Part shown: piece after piece, positions 10,638 through 22,658 of the stretch
Layout: every line of letters starts with the position of its first letter
Position numbering within the stretch: the first letter of the stretch is position 1
Source: Heterobasidion occidentale
Lineage: Eukaryota > Basidiomycota > Agaricomycetes > Russulales > Bondarzewiaceae
Assembly (NCBI GenBank): GCA_039111635.1
Contig: JBCAQO010000003.1
Coordinates: 2,852,001-2,916,000 of the forward strand
Direction of reading: 5' to 3'
Length of the DNA stretch: 64,000 nt
Translations under genes and position numbers: made by a program
Notes under the pieces: model-generated
Told to the model about the DNA's origin: nothing
Databases searched by the model: none
The model's input: the letters and a program-made list of their open reading frames with translations, nothing else

Positions 10638-10855
10638 AGAGCAACCACGATAGAGAGAGAAGCTGGCATTTTTTTTACATACACGCGCGGGCGATGGGGG
10701 CGATTTTTGGGATGCGGCGGTCATCTACCTGTACAGTCTTATTATACCTTACGACCTCGCCGCCCGTCCAATTGACAGACCAGACCGCAAGCGCGAGGTG
10801 AGAGGCCTGCATTGAATGTAGTCATCGCGGGACCAAAAAATATACACGGGTCTAG

Positions 10856-12113
10856 CTACTTCTTCTCGCCCTCCTCTTCGCCCCGCATACTCATCTCGAT
10901 CGCCCGCGCGATCGCCTCTTCCTCGCTCATCTCGTCGTCTTCGTCTGGCGCGGCACCGCCTGCGGGCGCCGCGCCGCCGTCGGCCATCTCCACGTCCCGC
11001 CCCTCGGACAGCGCGAGCGCCTGTTGAAGCAGCGCGTCCTCTTCGTCCTCCGATGCGTGCGCAGGCTGGGCTGTTGGCGGCGCTGGGGCCGCTGATGACG
11101 TGGGTGCTGCTGCTGCTGCGGCGCGGCGGCGGGGGGTTCGGGGGCGGAGGTTGAAGCGGAAGAGGACTGCGCGGCGGCGGCGCTTGCCGCGCTTGCTCTT
11201 CCTCGAGGGACATGCGCAGGGCCTGTAACGCGGATCAGAGGGGAACGCCTGGACGGGAGAAAGCGCCGACCATCGCGAGCTCCGGGTCGAGGCTGGGGTC
11301 GATGCCAAAGTCAAAGGGCGCCGCGCCGCCCGCCCCTGCGCCGGATCCGCCTGCGCCTGCGCCTGCTGCGCCCGCGTCGCCCGCGAGCTCGGGGATCAGG
11401 GAGTCGCCGGCGAGGATGGGGGATGTGGCGAGGATGTCGGACAGGAAGTGGGGGCCTGGGGGCACGGCGATGTAATGTCTGCGAGGAGGGGCATGCGTCA
11501 ACGGGTCAGGGGGAGGGATCGGAAGGCGCGCACGAGTTGTCGTTGCTGGAGGCGGCCTCGACGAAGGCGCGGAGGATGCTGGTGCCGCCGTCACCGGACT
11601 GTTCGATGCCGTCTCCAAAGGCGACGACGTCGACGGCGACGTTGTTCTTCTTGAGTTTCTTCGCGAGGCGGACGAGGGCGTGCTCGTCCGCGTTGGGGCC
11701 TTCGAGCGGGGAGCCGACGAAGACGACGACGCGCTGGCGGAGGTTCTTGTTCTGGCGGTGCTTGAGGGCGAGCTGGGCGATGGCGATGGCGGTGGGGATG
11801 GAGGCGACGCCGCCGATGCGGGAGGAGGAGGCGTGGAGGGCGGCGTGGATCTGGCCGACGTGCTTTGTGTGGGTGACGAGCACTTCGGGGCTGTGGGCAG
11901 CGTCAGCGGATAAGTCACGATGAGAGGGAGAGCGGGGGACCCTTTGCTGGCCATGGTCATGATGCCGACGGTGTTCTCGGCGTTGGAGTCGACCTTGGCC
12001 TGGAAGAGGGTGGTCGCGGCCTCGCTCTGTGCGCCGAAGCGGGTGGGGGCGTAGTCGCCGTTGCGCATGTACTCTGAGTTGTCTATCACGATCATGGTGG
12101 CCTCGAGCGGCAT
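10856..12113 (-). CDS. RPN10: 26S proteasome ubiquitin receptor Rpn10
   Basis: The product captures ubiquitinated substrates at the 19S base-lid junction. Exons are 12113-11941, 11890-11534, 11478-11271, 11222-11168 and 11115-10856 (350 residues). The von Willebrand A domain fills about residues 1-190 (IDNSEYMRNGDY, MTMASKGPEVLVT, VFVGSPLE). Three ubiquitin-interacting motifs follow: ELAMALRMSLEEE, DALLQQALALSEG and EAIARAIEMSM. The last junction, a 52-nt intron with weak donor GTCCTC in a GC-rich alanine/glutamine tract, is needed to keep frame and is the least certain part. The gene is divergent from the gene at 12557, with 443 bp between start codons. Confidence 0.93.
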
Positions 12114-12556
12114 GATGGGGAGGTGGTGGGGGGGACGGAGGGGACGGAGAGGACGGAGGGCTGGACGCTGTGTGCGGGGACGAGCAAGACGCGTCACCCA
12201 CGCGCGGTGTTTGGCGGTGTTTGGCGATGCACCTAATTGGGGAGCTCGGTGGCGTCGGACAGCCTCCGAAGGGCTCAACGGACGGCGGGGAAGCGGCGCA
12301 CAGCTGCCATGGACACCCCGGATCAGCCATCGTCTGCTCCACGTCCCCTCCATCGTCCTCTCATGTTCTGCCGCAGATCCGGCCATCTTGTTCGGTGTGT
12401 TCTAGGGCGCTTCACCTAGTTATAAACCCATGACGAGACGACGCCCCCAATCCTGTTGCTACTCGCCGTGCCACCAGCACGAGGCCACGGCTCTCTTCAT
12501 AACCACTCCCACACACCCCATCGCGCTCACATCCCTTCGACATCTCATCGCTCACC

Positions 12557-13410
12557 ATGGGCCGTTGGTCTCAATTCAACGAGGTATGTCTCACCCTCCA
12601 GTCCCCTCCCTCGCGACGCTTCTCACACCACGATGTCAAAGGACTCTACTCGACTCCCAGTGGGCATCACCCGCATCGCGTACGACGCCGACACCACTCG
12701 ATACATGTTCCAAGACACGCATGGCCGCCGCTACGTCGGCGCTCCCGGCGAGGAATACGGCGTGATGGTCCCCATCACCGCCGCCGACGCCCTTGCTCCG
12801 CTGGGCAGCAAGGTGCCAGGCAAGCACGCCGCGAGTACGTCCTTGTCTTCCTTCCCTCGTGATGCCACTTGCTCACACGTTGCCACTGGACCCTGCAGAG
12901 CCCGCGTACGACAGGCCCGCCGTGTTCGCAGGCGACGCCCCCGCCGGCTCCCCGCTCGACTCGGAGTTTAGCTCCGACGACGACGACGTCGCCGCAACGC
13001 CGCCTCCGCCCGCGCGCCGCGCGCACGGACACACCCGCTCCCCCAGCGCGCCCTCCACCTTCGCCGACATCCTCCCCCCCAGCCTCATCGCCCCCGCCCC
13101 GCCGCCCCCGCCGTCGTCCTCTTCGCACCTCCCCGCGTCGCCGTTCCGCGCCGGCAAGTCCCGCCGCGCCGCCTCCACGGGCGACGCCGCCCCCGCGCGC
13201 GGCGAGCCCGCGAAGGGCCTCGGCGGTGGCAGAGAGAGGGAGGCCGAGAAGGAGAAGGAGCGCACGTGGGCGTCGCGCCACCCGTCCATGCGCATCCCGA
13301 GCAAGGCCATCGGGCGCACGTTGTCCGCCGTCCGCCGCCACCGCGAGGAGCGCGTCCGGAAGGAGGAGTATAGGCGCTTGGGCGCGGAAGGCGAGAAGAA
13401 CGGCTGGTGA
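12557..13410 (+). CDS. Conserved hypothetical basidiomycete protein (MGRW start)
   Basis: Three exons (12557-12583, 12642-12834, 12899-13410) give 243 residues. The N-terminus MGRWSQFNE and the block YDADTTRYMFQDTHGRRYVG resemble a protein type I recall from basidiomycete genomes, sometimes annotated with LysM/CBM50, but no LysM repeat is visible here. The middle is acidic, then proline/serine-rich; the C-terminus is basic and probably coiled (RREREAEKEK-type charge). A TATAAA box lies at 12422. No function can be assigned. Confidence 0.75.
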
Positions 13411-14844
13411 GCCCGAGCGTGAGCGTCGATCCGCGTCGGTGCGTGCAGTGGTTAGGAATCGTGTATTCTGTTTTATTTCACATGTGTGTAGAGTATGGTG
13501 GCTTGTAGGAAGTGTTATGGAATTAGGTGGGTGTACCCTCAGTGCCCTGTAGAGAATCAAACGTAATGAGGGATCTGAGTGTGGAACTCGGGAGTGGATG
13601 CCTTGCCTTTACAAGCACAATTACACCGTGGCCAACTTACAATCGCACAGCCCTCCGGGCAACACCTGGCACCACTCATAATGGCAAACTATCCCAATGG
13701 ACAACCTTTAGGCTTTCCTTTCGATGGGACAATACTCATTGTGGAAGACCTCTGAGGTCTGCAACTTCCTGGCACATGACGAGCAGAAATAGGGCACTGT
13801 ACAGATTCAACAGACAACTTTGCAGGTGAAATCAAAGCATCCAAAGGCCCTTGTTCATGCCACACTGTGATGGGACGAGAGTGGTACTACTTAGTATTGG
13901 TATAGCACACCTTGATGTGGCATCAGTAATCTAGCCATTTGTATGGCTGATGTTGCCTTGTAGGGGGTGTTGTGCTGAGGTATCACGGCGAGGCTAATGA
14001 TTGACCAAGGCCACAATGATGGTTGGATACACAGAGAATTAAAAGATCTTTGACATGGAGAAGTTGGGTTGTAAGTGAGAGACCATTAGAGAACAAGAAC
14101 AGAAACAGGGTAAGCAACTGACATGTATGGAATCAATCACAACAATGTAGAAGAATACGAGACAAGTAGAATGGCCAGGGTACAATGTGAAGGTTTTCCT
14201 ATGGCTGAGAAATATATCAAGGGGTGAGGTGTGCAACTAGCGATTCTCTTAGACCGTCATATCATTCCCTGACTTGTTCCTACCAAACATCTTCCTGCTA
14301 AAAGTAAAACAGTTTAGAGATTCCTGATGCCTGACGACTTCATGGAGACGCACCAAAATCACTGCAATTGAGCAACATTATTCTTTGGAACCTTGAGTCT
14401 CGCACACACCACCTGCTCCCCAGTGTGCATGTGTTCCCAAACTAAGAGCTTCTTGTACCATTTGCAGACAACCTTGGACACAATGGATTCTTTCTTGCTG
14501 TGAGAGACAGGAGGGGGGTGGGATTGCAACAATGGGGCAGACAGGACGTGCCATGGGACAGCTCTGAAGGGTGAATGTAAGCTTTGCCAGGGACTACGCT
14601 GTGGTTGACAAGATCAATGATACTCACCACTAGTTGGATGGCTGTTGAGTTAGGGAAGGTTGGGGGGATGAGCGCAGGTCTTATGCAGGTGAATGGGGGT
14701 GCGGGTCAAGCAATGTTGGACTTAAGAGCAGAATGAGGTGTGGCGAGGAGGGCGGTAATAGGGTGCAGGCGGTTGTGCACCAGTGTTTGTGCTTGTTATT
14801 CTCTCATGCCTTACCAAGCCGCACCACTTCTCTAAGTGGGCTAC
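13411..14844. other. Non-coding stretch without recognisable feature
   Basis: About 1.4 kb of AT-richer sequence between the hypothetical gene and the solo LTR. Only short, unconvincing open frames are present, and I see no domain, RNA gene or terminal repeat. Confidence 0.5.
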
Positions 14845-15682
14845 TGTTAAGAGCTGGCTCATAACACATGATATATGATCATCTGATCATATGACACATA
14901 GTCTATGACCAATGGATATGACCCATACCCGGTGACCAACCCCTTTACTTCACCAACAGACATTGAGTTATCTTATCTTATCTTTTGCTCCTGATTAATG
15001 ATCAACTACGTCACTGACATCATTGATTGCATCATGCTTCTCTGATTGTATCATAGGTTACATTATTTTGATCGTTGATCCTTTGACCGTTGATTGTCTG
15101 CTTCTATTTGACCGTTCACTTGGAACCTTAAAGAAGCACAGACCTTCTGTAGATCATGCCCTAAAGTAGACTATGTATATATAGAATGAGCCAGAGACCT
15201 GTCTCGCCAGCTCATTCACCTTTGTTACTCCCCTACCTGTTCTTACTCTTGACCTTTGGTACTAGCCATACTTCTGCTACATCATAGTCTTTGCCATCAG
15301 GCCAGACCTTTGATTGTCAATAGAACATCTGATTAAACATTGGTTTAACTTGCCCTTGCGCTTCTCCCTATCATCATCCTCAACCGCTCAGTCATCATAT
15401 CAATACTAGCTACATTCTACACGGGACTAGCAGTATTCTATCTCAACTTTAGCGGGCAGCATATCTACTGTCATCCAGGTCCACATTAGGTCGTACCCTC
15501 ACACCTGTGGGAAGAGTTTTGTGCCTTCTTGGACACACAATACCATTACGAGTCTCTTGTGCATTCCGAACTATGCACTCAGTTAGCCGCTGGTGCCTTC
15601 ATTGGACGCACTTGGATTTGGCACGTCCCTCAGTGACTCAGGAGCCTCCTGGCACATCACATGTGAAGACCAGGTCTTAATA
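14845..15682 (+). repeat. Solo LTR of family 1 gypsy element
   Basis: An 838-bp copy of the family 1 LTR in plus orientation, beginning TGTTAAGAGCTGGCTC and ending CTTAATA. No internal element sequence adjoins it, so it is probably a product of LTR-LTR recombination. Its putative RNA start reads AGCTCATTCA near 15210, one base different from the copy at 4749-5552. GTGGGCTAC and GTGGGTTAC flank it directly. Confidence 0.9.
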
Positions 15683-15761
15683 GTGGGTTACTGCTGACAC
15701 CAATGGATCATGACCAGTGAATGGCAGACTGTTGTTCTTATGGGCATGTCCAGGACGGCAT

Positions 15762-15986
15762 TGATGAGCATGCACCCACTCTGGGGTCCAAGGGAGATAT
15801 TTGGAAAGCTTTGGAGAGAGACCAAACAGGTCTAGACAAGTACCAAAGACACTGACTTGTACCAAATATGGTTGGCCCTTAACCAAATGACTACAAGCCA
15901 CTGAAGGACATTCGGCAGCACTTGGGTCAGTTTGTGCACACACTATGTACTTACCAAGACCACACAGGAGTTATCAAAGGAGCCTT
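15762..15986 (+). repeat. Family 3 LTR, 5' part
   Basis: The sequence starts TGATGAGCATGCACCC and matches the first 225 bp or so of the LTR at 54938. The match is interrupted near 15987 by a 2.1-kb insert and resumes near 18122. Confidence 0.8.
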
Positions 15987-16418
15987 ACATCAGGAATCTG
16001 ACTGCCGAGACCTAGCTTTCACTAGGTCCACTAGAGCTAAAGTGCCTAGAGATAGCTAGTGATGACTCAATATCTCGGTGTCGGTCTGTGTAGATAATCC
16101 AAGCTTGATCCTTTCCAAAATAGGATAGTGACTCTAGTCGAGTCTTGCGAGGCAAGGCAGATGTCTCTCGAGACATCACTATTTATGACTAGAGACAGCT
16201 CTAGGATTATCAATTATCTTGTAAGACACTAGTAAGCACAATTAAAAGCATGGGATACCTTGCTTATCACTGCTCATTACTCAATCTGATGTTTTCAAAA
16301 GAAAAGTCTGAAATTATCATGATATCAGTCATTACAAACTATACTAGAGTACACTACAAGATTGAAGGCCCTCTGCATGAGAGTACAGGGCCTGCAATGG
16401 AAAGAACCAGCTATATGT

Positions 16419-17280
16419 CAAAGAAGCAGTCCAAGAGCCACATGACCAACACCAAACGTGAGTGGAGGAGAGCGTGGGCAAAAACAATGCTAGAATGATG
16501 GATCTGTGCTCATCTTGAATGAGCGTAGAAGGTGAAGGTGATCAGCAGTGGTGGTAAACAGGATGAGCCTGCGCTTATCTTGTACGAGCACAGGCAAAGA
16601 AGCAGTCAAGAGCCACATGACCAACACCAAATGTGAGTGGAGGAGAGCATGGGCAAAAACAATGCTAGAATGACGGATCTGTGCTCATCTTAAATGAGTG
16701 TGGGAGGAGAAGGTGATCGGCGGTGGCGGTAAACAGGATGAGCCTGCGCTTATCTTGTACGAGCATGGGCAAAGACAGTGGGTGAAGAACAGGCCTGCAC
16801 TTGTCTTGAACGAATGCGGGCAGAGGTGGTGATAGATGGTGGCGGCAGCAAGACGAGACAAGGCAAGGCCATGCTCGTCTTGTACAAGAGTGGGAAGAGA
16901 TAGTGGACAGTGGTGCCGGTGAGACGAGACGAGATGAGACGAGGCCATGCTCGTCTTGTATGAGTGTGGGCAGAGATAGTGGACGGTGGGGGCGGCAGCA
17001 GCGAGACAAGGCAAGGCAAGGCAAGGCGGCCCTCATCTTGTATGAGAGCAGGCAGAGATAGTGGGTGGCGATGCCGGCAAGACAAGACAAGACGGAACGA
17101 GGTGGCGCTTGTCTTGGACGAGCACGAGTGGAGGTTGTGCTAGACGGTGTCAACAGCAAGACAAGACAAGACATGCCGAGACAAGATGTGCCCACACTCA
17201 TACAAGACAAGCATGGCAAAGGTGGTGCTGGACAGCGGCGGCGGCGGTGGGGAGAGCAAGCAGGGGACAACAACCGGCAA
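16419..17280. repeat. Tandem repeat and degenerate minisatellite
   Basis: A 175-bp unit is present twice (16419-16593 and 16594-16768). Shorter degenerate units of roughly 75 bp follow to about 17280, built around CTCGTCTTGTACGAG-like and AGACAAGGCAAGG-like blocks. Open frames across it are by-products of the repeat. Confidence 0.75.
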
Positions 17281-17287
17281 CAATGTA

Positions 17288-17321
17288 TGACGTGGCAGTG
17301 GCACGTGCCATTGCCACGTCA
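17288..17321. repeat. 34-nt near-perfect palindrome centred on CACGTG
   Basis: Two 17-nt arms (left arm TGACGTGGCAGTGGCAC) match in 16 of 17 positions with no loop. It lies just after the minisatellite. Confidence 0.8.
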
Positions 17322-18121
17322 ATGCATTATTGTGCGCGCTGCTCTGCCTTTTGCTCTCACCGCCGTGCACTATTTGTAGTCCTGTACAGAATGAGTGCGG
17401 GCTTGTCATCTCTCGATGGCGCCACCCATGCCCTCTCGCTGACCCTCTTGCTGACCCTCTCGCTGTCACCGCCCACCTAGGCCCGTGCTTGCATGCTCTC
17501 GCTACTGTTGTCTACCTTTGCCTGTGCTTGTCTTTTATGAGTGTGGGCTGACTTGTCTTCTCTTGCCATTGCCATCTGCATCTGCCCGTACCCGTCTTCT
17601 CTTGCACCGCCATCCATCTCCTCTACCCGCGCATAAGCTCATCTTCTCTCACCACCACCGCCAACCTCCACCCTTGCTAGTCTCTTCTTTTTCCTCTCAC
17701 TCTTTCTTATTGTTTTGGCACTCACTCTGTAGAGCAGTAAGGCCTGTATATAAGAGCATGTAAAGTTCCTGTTTTGATTACAATTTTATCTGTGATTTTC
17801 ATAGTTATAATTATAAGATTAAGAGCCAATTCATTGGCAGGAACAGAATAAATATTCTGGGTATAGTCACTATTAGTGTGGTCTATAGAGACTGTCTAGA
17901 TGAGGAATTCTCTCAAGATTGTCCAGAAGACAGGCATCTTCCAAGACATCTCTAGAAATGAAGTCCGAAACAAGCAGAGGGTGATCTAGTGATGACTAAG
18001 GAGGCACCACTAGTTGTAAATCACATCTAGTGAACACTGTCAAACCGGGGTCTTACTTTTAACCTCTAGTGGTTAGTGCAGCTGTACAGACCATTTAAGC
18101 TACTATATGGACTCCTGATGT

Positions 18122-18862
18122 ACAATGTTTTATTACTGGATTGGGATCAGACAGCCCATTCAGCCAACATTATCTGTATCCAGTCAGTCCTTATCTCTTA
18201 TCTTCCTGACTCCCACATGTTTGGTCAAACACAATCTTGCACTATCGCTTGGCCACCCAAGTTATACATTTACTATTTCTTTCTTTTCATTGGCTCTCCA
18301 GCACCTGTTCCTGCTACATATGCTTAGACAACGGATACCAAATGGTTGGGATTTCATCATCACTAATAGACTTTTACCTTATCACCTTTAGAACCCATAT
18401 GGACATTTCACCTACCTTCTTATCTTTGCTGTTTGCTAGGTCTTAGTGCCTATTTGGTACTTACTCTCATTTCTCGTTCAATATTTTACTTAGGAGCTCC
18501 ATTTACTATAAAAACCTACATACAACTCTGGAATAAACTAGCTTTCGCTCCCCACAGTTCAAAGCTCATTTGCATGCATCTCATCCATTGGAATTGTCTT
18601 TGTTGACTTCCAAAGACTCGTCATCCTCATTGTTTGGCCTTGTTCACATTCATACTCATCTCTTTGCTTGTACCTCTCGTCCTCCCTCATATATTGTCAG
18701 AGTCCTGTGTGGCTCTTGAAGCATGTAGTTGTTGGTTGCGGCACTACCCTTCTCGTTACTGAAAGTATTCCTGACAAGACTGACCAAACATTTGGTTGGT
18801 GTTCAGTGCAGTCCCGAAAAACTGTTTGGGCGCTATAATCTCACACTCCTTATTGCTCCTCA
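18122..18862 (+). repeat. Family 3 LTR, 3' part, truncated
   Basis: The LTR match to 54938-56011 resumes here and runs through the block GGGCGCTATAATCTCACACT. It stops near 18862, before the last roughly 150 bp of the LTR, where minisatellite sequence begins. Confidence 0.75.
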
Positions 18863-18959
18863 GTGTCCAGCCAGCCAGTAGCATGGTTGAAGGAGTTGTC
18901 AGCATCGAGGGTGCCAGGCGTTGAGGTGGTATTGTCTAGGTGGATGTGTGGTCATAGGG

Positions 18960-19330
18960 GTAGAGGTAGTGGGGTCAAGGGAGCTGGGTGCATTGTTGAG
19001 GGAGCCAGATGCATTGTTAAGGAAGCTGGGTGCATCCAGCAAGCTGGCAGTGTTGTTGAGGGAGCCAGTGCATTGTCAAGAGAGCTAGGTGTGTCCAGCA
19101 AGCCAGAAGTGTCGTTGAGGAAGCTGGGTGCATTGTCAAGGGCAGTGCAAGAGGCCAACAGTATTGTTGAGGAAGCTGGGCATTGTCAAGAGAGACGAGG
19201 GCGATGCGAGAGGCCAGCAGCATTGTCAAGGGAGCTCAGTGTGTCATTGAGGGAGCCAGGTGTGTTGTTGAGGGCACTGAGTGTGTTGTTGAGGGGGACA
19301 AGGGCGGCATAAGAGGATAGTGTTGAGACA
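18960..19330. repeat. Minisatellite of about 21-bp units
   Basis: Degenerate repeats of GGGAGCCAGGTGCATTGTTGA type, with CATCCAGCAAG interspersions. An open frame of 149 codons on the plus strand is simply the repeat read in one frame. Confidence 0.7.
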
Positions 19331-19397
19331 AGGGTGGTGCAAGAGGGCAGTGTCAAGACAGTGCAAGAGACAAGGGCATTACAAGATATGAGGACGG

Positions 19398-20458
19398 TGA
19401 TATGCTAGAGGCGTCTCTAAGTGCCGAGCACAACACCAAAACAACCTCTAGAGCAGGGATGCTGGAGCTAGTATGCGAATACACAAGGAATTGTTAGTAA
19501 CAACTTTAGAAAGCAAGGGCACACTGAGGAGCAATAGAGAGTGTTAGATTATAGTGCCCAAACGGCTTCGGGACTGCACCAAACACTGACCGAACGTTTG
19601 GTCTGTCATGTTGGTAATGATAAAGGTAGCGCCGCAACCGACAATTATGTGCTTCAAGAGCGACACAGGACTCTGACAATATACAAGGGAGACAAGAGGT
19701 ACGAGCAAAGAGATGAGTACAAACACAAACAAGGCCAAACAACAAGGATGATGAGGGAGTCGGCGAAGACAATTTCAATAGCTAAGATGAGTGCAAATGA
19801 GCTCTGAACTTTGGTGTGCAAAAGCTGGTTTATTCCAGAGTTTGTATGTAGGTTTTTATAGTAAATGGAGTCTCTTAAGTAAATATTGAATGATAAATGA
19901 GAGTAAGTCCCAAATGGGTGCCAAGACCTAGTAAACAGCAAAGATAAGAAGGTAGGTGAAATGTCCATATGGATTCCAAAGACGATAAGGTAAAAGTCTA
20001 TCAGCGATAATGAAATCCTGAACGTCTGGTATCTATTATCCAAGTGTAAGTAGCACATATGGGTGCTAGAGAACCAATGAACAGAAAGAAATAGTAAATA
20101 TATGACTTGGATAGCCAGGCAATGGTGTAAGATTGTGTTCAACTGACCATGTGAAAGTCAGGACAATAAGCAATAAGGACTGACCAACTTGTGGACAATG
20201 TTGGCTAAAAGGGCTGCCTGCTTCTAATCTTGTAAAAGTCTATTGTAACACTCCTATGCAGTCATGGTAAGTATGTGAAGTGTGTGCAAACTGGCCCAAG
20301 TGCTGCGAATGTTCTTTGGTGGCTTGCAGTTGTTTGGGTAGGGACCAACCACATTTGGTACAAGTTGGCGTCTTTGGTACTCATCTAAAGCTGTTCGGTC
20401 TCTCCCCAAAGCTTCCCAAATATCTCTCTCAGACCCCAGAGTGGGTGCATGTTCATCA
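19398..20458 (-). repeat. Family 3 gypsy LTR, probably a 3' LTR
   Basis: A 1061-bp match to the LTR at 54938-56011, in minus orientation, opening TGATGAACATGCACCC and closing GCATATCA. Directly outside its right end the minus strand has a purine tract (AAGGAGGAAA) and a GACTGAGGATAGTC hairpin, as expected upstream of a 3' LTR. The internal part of this element should therefore lie to the right, where the accessory gene at 20994 is found. Confidence 0.8.
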
Positions 20459-20993
20459 TTTCCTCCTTACTGGAAATCTGACTATCCTCAGTCAGTGGTT
20501 GGCGGCTGAGTCAGAGGAGAAAAAATGTGGTGTGGAAAATGTGGCAGTGTGGCAAGTTTTGTGGGAAAAGGATCGGCAACGAGTGATGGCCTGGGAAGAA
20601 TCACTTTGGTTCATGGTAGAGATCAGGGCTGAGTCAGTGTCCTGTGGCATGGAAACTGGACTGAGGCACGGTAAAAGCATCTGTGGCATGGAAAGAACAG
20701 CTATGGTGTGTCTGTGGGAACGAGTCAGCAACTAGCGGTTGCGTGGAAGGAACCGGTCTGGTGCACAGAACTGTGTTGGCCAAGCCCTGTGGTGTGGAAA
20801 ATATGAGTGGGAACTGATTAGGTGACGAAGTGGCTGAGGCATGAGGTGCCCAAGCTAGACGCTGGCATGAGAGTTGTGTTGGCAAATGGTGGTGGTGCTT
20901 CTCAGGTGACTGCAATTGCTTGTTGATCATTGATTCTCCAGTTTCCAAGTCCCTCATTGCCACTTATCCCTTACTCCCTTCCCCTTCCCCAAA

Positions 20994-21802
20994 ATGCCAT
21001 CCTCTGTTGCCCTCAAGCTAAAGCAAAAGGTCGTGGATATGATGCCCTCACTGCCTAACAGGGTAGCCAAGCCCAAGGACTATGAGATATGGGCCTGGAT
21101 GTTTGCCCAGCGGGTGGTATGTTGGCCTACCTTTCCTTGCTCCTTTATCTTCCTGACCATTCTTTTCCAGACATACTATGTGAACACGGCTGGTGGCAAA
21201 CTCAACAACACTGTCACCGCCTGGATTGCTGATGCCGGAGTGTCCCTCAATCTGATTGTGACGGATGACTGGCTGGCATAGGGTGTGCGGATTCTTCCAC
21301 TACGTGCTGCTCAATTTGCAGAGGCTTGTTGTTGTGCGGAGGCCAAGGAACAGGAGCGTGCCATGGCGGTTGCTTGTGCGGCTGCCAAACGTGATGCTGA
21401 GGCTGCCTGGGTGGTGAGTATGGAGGCCAAGGCTGCTGCACGGGCCACTGAGTGTGTGTGCCTTGAAGATCTGCTGGTAGATGAGCTGACAAGTGGGATT
21501 ATTGATGAGGCCAAGTTTGCATGCCAGAGCGCTGCCTTAGACGCCTCTTCTTCTCCCAATTCCCTCTTTCTTCCCTCCACTTCTCCTGCCCCTCCTGCTA
21601 CTGCCGCTGTGTCCTTCTCCCATATTGATGCCTCTGCCACCAACCACTCTCCTTGTACCAATCCTTCTGCTGCCAACTCTCCCACTGCTGATGTCCTGGC
21701 TTCCATGACCACTACTATGGACCAAATGAGTGTGGATCTGATCCTCCCCATCAGTCCAAAGGGCAAAAAGCAAGCTGCCACAGTGGTCATTGATTTTGCT
21801 TG
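20994..21802 (+). pseudogene. Family 3 antisense accessory gene, 5' part, broken
   Basis: Exon 1 is 20994-21116 (start MPSSVALKLKQKVVDMMPSL). A clean 54-nt intron leads to exon 2 from 21171. An in-frame TAG at 21279 interrupts it. The frame continues with an alanine/glutamate-rich, probably coiled-coil stretch (about 21300-21480), a serine/proline-rich linker, then TTTMDQMSVD and KGKKQAATVVIDFA. The last two blocks align with AMDRMSVD and GKQRAGAVIVEFA of the gene at 62846-64000. The reading stops at 21802, where the family 2 LTR starts, and the missing C-terminal part is not found beyond 32113. Relative to its own LTR (19398-20458) it is antisense to the element. Confidence 0.72.
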
Positions 21803-22647
21803 TGTTAGGTCGGAGACCTATCACATGCACCAATGCACGAAGGAGATCCCTAGGCTAATACGTCTACAGCATCGTAGAGTTGGAGGCTCCAATGAATGAA
21901 GACGACCGATCATCTTTGAGCCCTTTTGAGGAACTCGGGGTTGCTTTCTGCCTTATCCTCAAAGACGTTAAGAAGATGATCTTCGAGGTCTTCTCGATGG
22001 TGAGGAGGAACTGGATGATCTTCTCCTGTCCAACAGATGACATGAGGAGGTGTCCAACTGAGAACGTGGAAGGCAGCAAGTCCGGTGTAGTAGTAGGTGA
22101 AGAGGGCGTAGGAAGAGAAGGGAGATGAGGCCAGTGCGTCGTCAGACCGTGTAAAGGGTTTTCGGATCTGACAGAGGTCACAAAGTGTGGGCTAGGAAGG
22201 TAGCCAGACACCGAGTGCAGTGCAGAGATCGAATATATTACAGGTGAACGAGCTGAGCTTTTTAGAAGCTCATCTCGGCTAAATATACAAAGAAGTATCT
22301 AGGGCAGGATCAAGATCTGGTCTGTGCACTTCTCAGGTAGCAAAGTAAATGATCGAGATCCGTAAGCAAAGACGCATCATCGATCTAAGTATAGTACATG
22401 ATCACTAATGTCTGTCCACATCCATATCAAATGTCTAGCCACATCATGATTGATCAGGAACCAGGGACAGGGCCAGGAACCAATGTCTATCCACATCAAG
22501 AACCAGGAACAGTAAGTAAGTGTTTATGCAGTTAGCATGTAATTGGGAATGAGTCATCGAGAACGGTCCGAGTCTGAATCACGTCTGAAGCACTTGACCA
22601 GACTATCCACTCATGTGCAAAGCACGTGTTAGGACGCAGTCCTAACA
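21803..22647 (-). repeat. 3' LTR of family 2
   Basis: An 845-bp LTR with intact TGTTAGG...CCTAACA ends, matching 31297-32113 along its length, including the AGCTCGTTCA block near 22240. Confidence 0.92.
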
Positions 22648-22658
22648 CTACCCCCTCT

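Larger units (their letters stand above)
15987..18121. mobile_element. 2.1-kb insert of unknown type inside a family 3 LTR
   Basis: The family 3 LTR is split here. The insert ends carry a short imperfect inverted repeat, ACATCAGGAATC on the left and ACATCAGGAGTCC in reverse complement on the right. It encodes no recognisable transposase. Inside lie the 175-bp tandem repeat, degenerate minisatellite units and a 34-nt palindrome. A non-autonomous transposon is the simplest reading, but the ends are not certain. Confidence 0.4.

Noticed and set aside
9738..10724. A 328-codon frame antisense to the Sec14-like gene
   Set aside because: It is a by-product of high GC in third codon positions; it crosses introns and shows no domain.
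12775..13560. A 261-codon minus-strand frame, alanine/glycine/arginine-rich
   Set aside because: GC-driven shadow of the spliced gene at 12557-13410.
16665..17273. A 202-codon minus-strand frame with repeated SCL-type peptides
   Set aside because: Arises from degenerate tandem repeats.
18863..19312. A 149-codon plus-strand frame
   Set aside because: It is a minisatellite read in one frame; no conserved domain and no splice signals.
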